Shown: positions 39,351-39,439 of the stretch, piece after piece
How positions within the stretch are numbered: position 1 is the stretch's first letter
How the letters are laid out: the number at the start of each line of letters is the position of its first letter
From: Thermoguttaceae bacterium
GTDB lineage: Bacteria > Planctomycetota > Planctomycetia > Pirellulales > Thermoguttaceae
NCBI GenBank assembly: GCA_017939795.1
Contig: JAGBAA010000138.1
Coordinates: 1 to 39,439 of the forward strand
DNA length: 39,439 bases
Direction: 5' to 3'
The notes under the pieces: generated by a model
What the model was told of the DNA's origin: nothing
The model's database searches: none
The model's input: the letters and a program-made list of their open reading frames with translations, nothing else
Translations under genes and position numbers: made by a program

Positions 39351-39379
39351 AGCCGGAAGTTTATTTTCCGGCTTTTTTT
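39351..39379 (+). terminator. Displaced chromosomal tRNA terminator
   Basis: AGCCGGAA (39351-39358) pairs with TTCCGGCT (39366-39373), followed by T's. It was the original terminator of tRNA-Ile before integration and now lies behind attR. The remaining 39380-39439 is chromosomal flank in which I see nothing. Confidence 0.8.
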
Positions 39380-39439
39380 ATTGTTCTGGCGTGTATATGC
39401 TGATTTTCTTCGCATTTCAACGGTCATTTATTCTGAAAG

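Noticed and set aside
39182..39427. Minus-strand ORF crossing attR
   Set aside because: It reads through the duplicated tRNA half and its terminator; no ribosome binding site and no protein-like features.

Overview
The window is one integrated temperate phage, essentially complete. A 49-bp direct repeat, the 3' half of a tRNA-Ile(GAU) gene, opens the window (1-49) and recurs at 39299-39347. A tyrosine integrase lies just inside the left copy, and 12-bp TACTCCGTTTTA motifs, probable integrase arm sites, lie inside both ends. Between them are full sets of replication, packaging, head and tail genes. The tape-measure protein and tail-tube-like protein suggest a long non-contractile tail, with a lambda-type portal and a GpA-type terminase. 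The host uses strong AAGGAGG ribosome binding sites, has roughly 50% G+C by eye and encodes this tRNA without CCA. A phage-borne family-25-like glycosyltransferase hints at a Gram-negative host. A Lentisphaerota/PVC-type gut bacterium is possible, but the sequence alone does not settle it.

Layout. 1-184: attL, a phage-supplied terminator for the tRNA, and arm sites. 184-1347: integrase. 1348-1793: no intact gene, but an array of GTCACTATG repeats around an AT-rich tract (candidate origin or operator array) and a possible broken excisionase-like ORF. 1794-2744: a lone minus-strand exported protein, probably cargo. 2745-5000: the likely immunity region, with a consensus promoter, an Arc-like ribbon-helix-helix protein, a minus-strand RNA of about 70 nt with consensus promoter and terminator, and a Bro-N antirepressor. 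5042-13073: recombination and replication (HTH_17 protein, Sak4-like ATPase, SSB-like protein, RecD2-like helicase, CsrA, zinc ribbon, ERCC4 nuclease, primase-helicase). 13104-19699: large terminase, zinc-ribbon and ParB-like proteins, small unknowns, a MazG/DUF1599-like protein and dUTPase, ending at a strong terminator. 19761 onward: a new promoter, exported and unknown proteins, a candidate lysis pair (papain-like protein plus membrane protein), a fibre-glycosyltransferase-fibre cassette and a sigma-like factor. 25676-38791: portal, protease-capsid fusion with a nested capsid start, decoration, connector, tail tube, chaperone, tape measure and tail-tip genes, ending at a terminator. 38829-39299: a tiny cationic peptide gene with its own terminator, and a consensus promoter pointing out across attR.

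How it may work together. No cI-type repressor is visible. The RHH protein, the antisense RNA beside it and the antirepressor downstream resemble the immI (arc-sar-ant) locus of phage P22 in arrangement, and this is the most interesting feature of the window. The replication genes form a self-sufficient set apart from the polymerase. The sigma-like factor just upstream of the head genes is a candidate late-gene switch. Function calls come from reading motifs by eye; no database search was possible.
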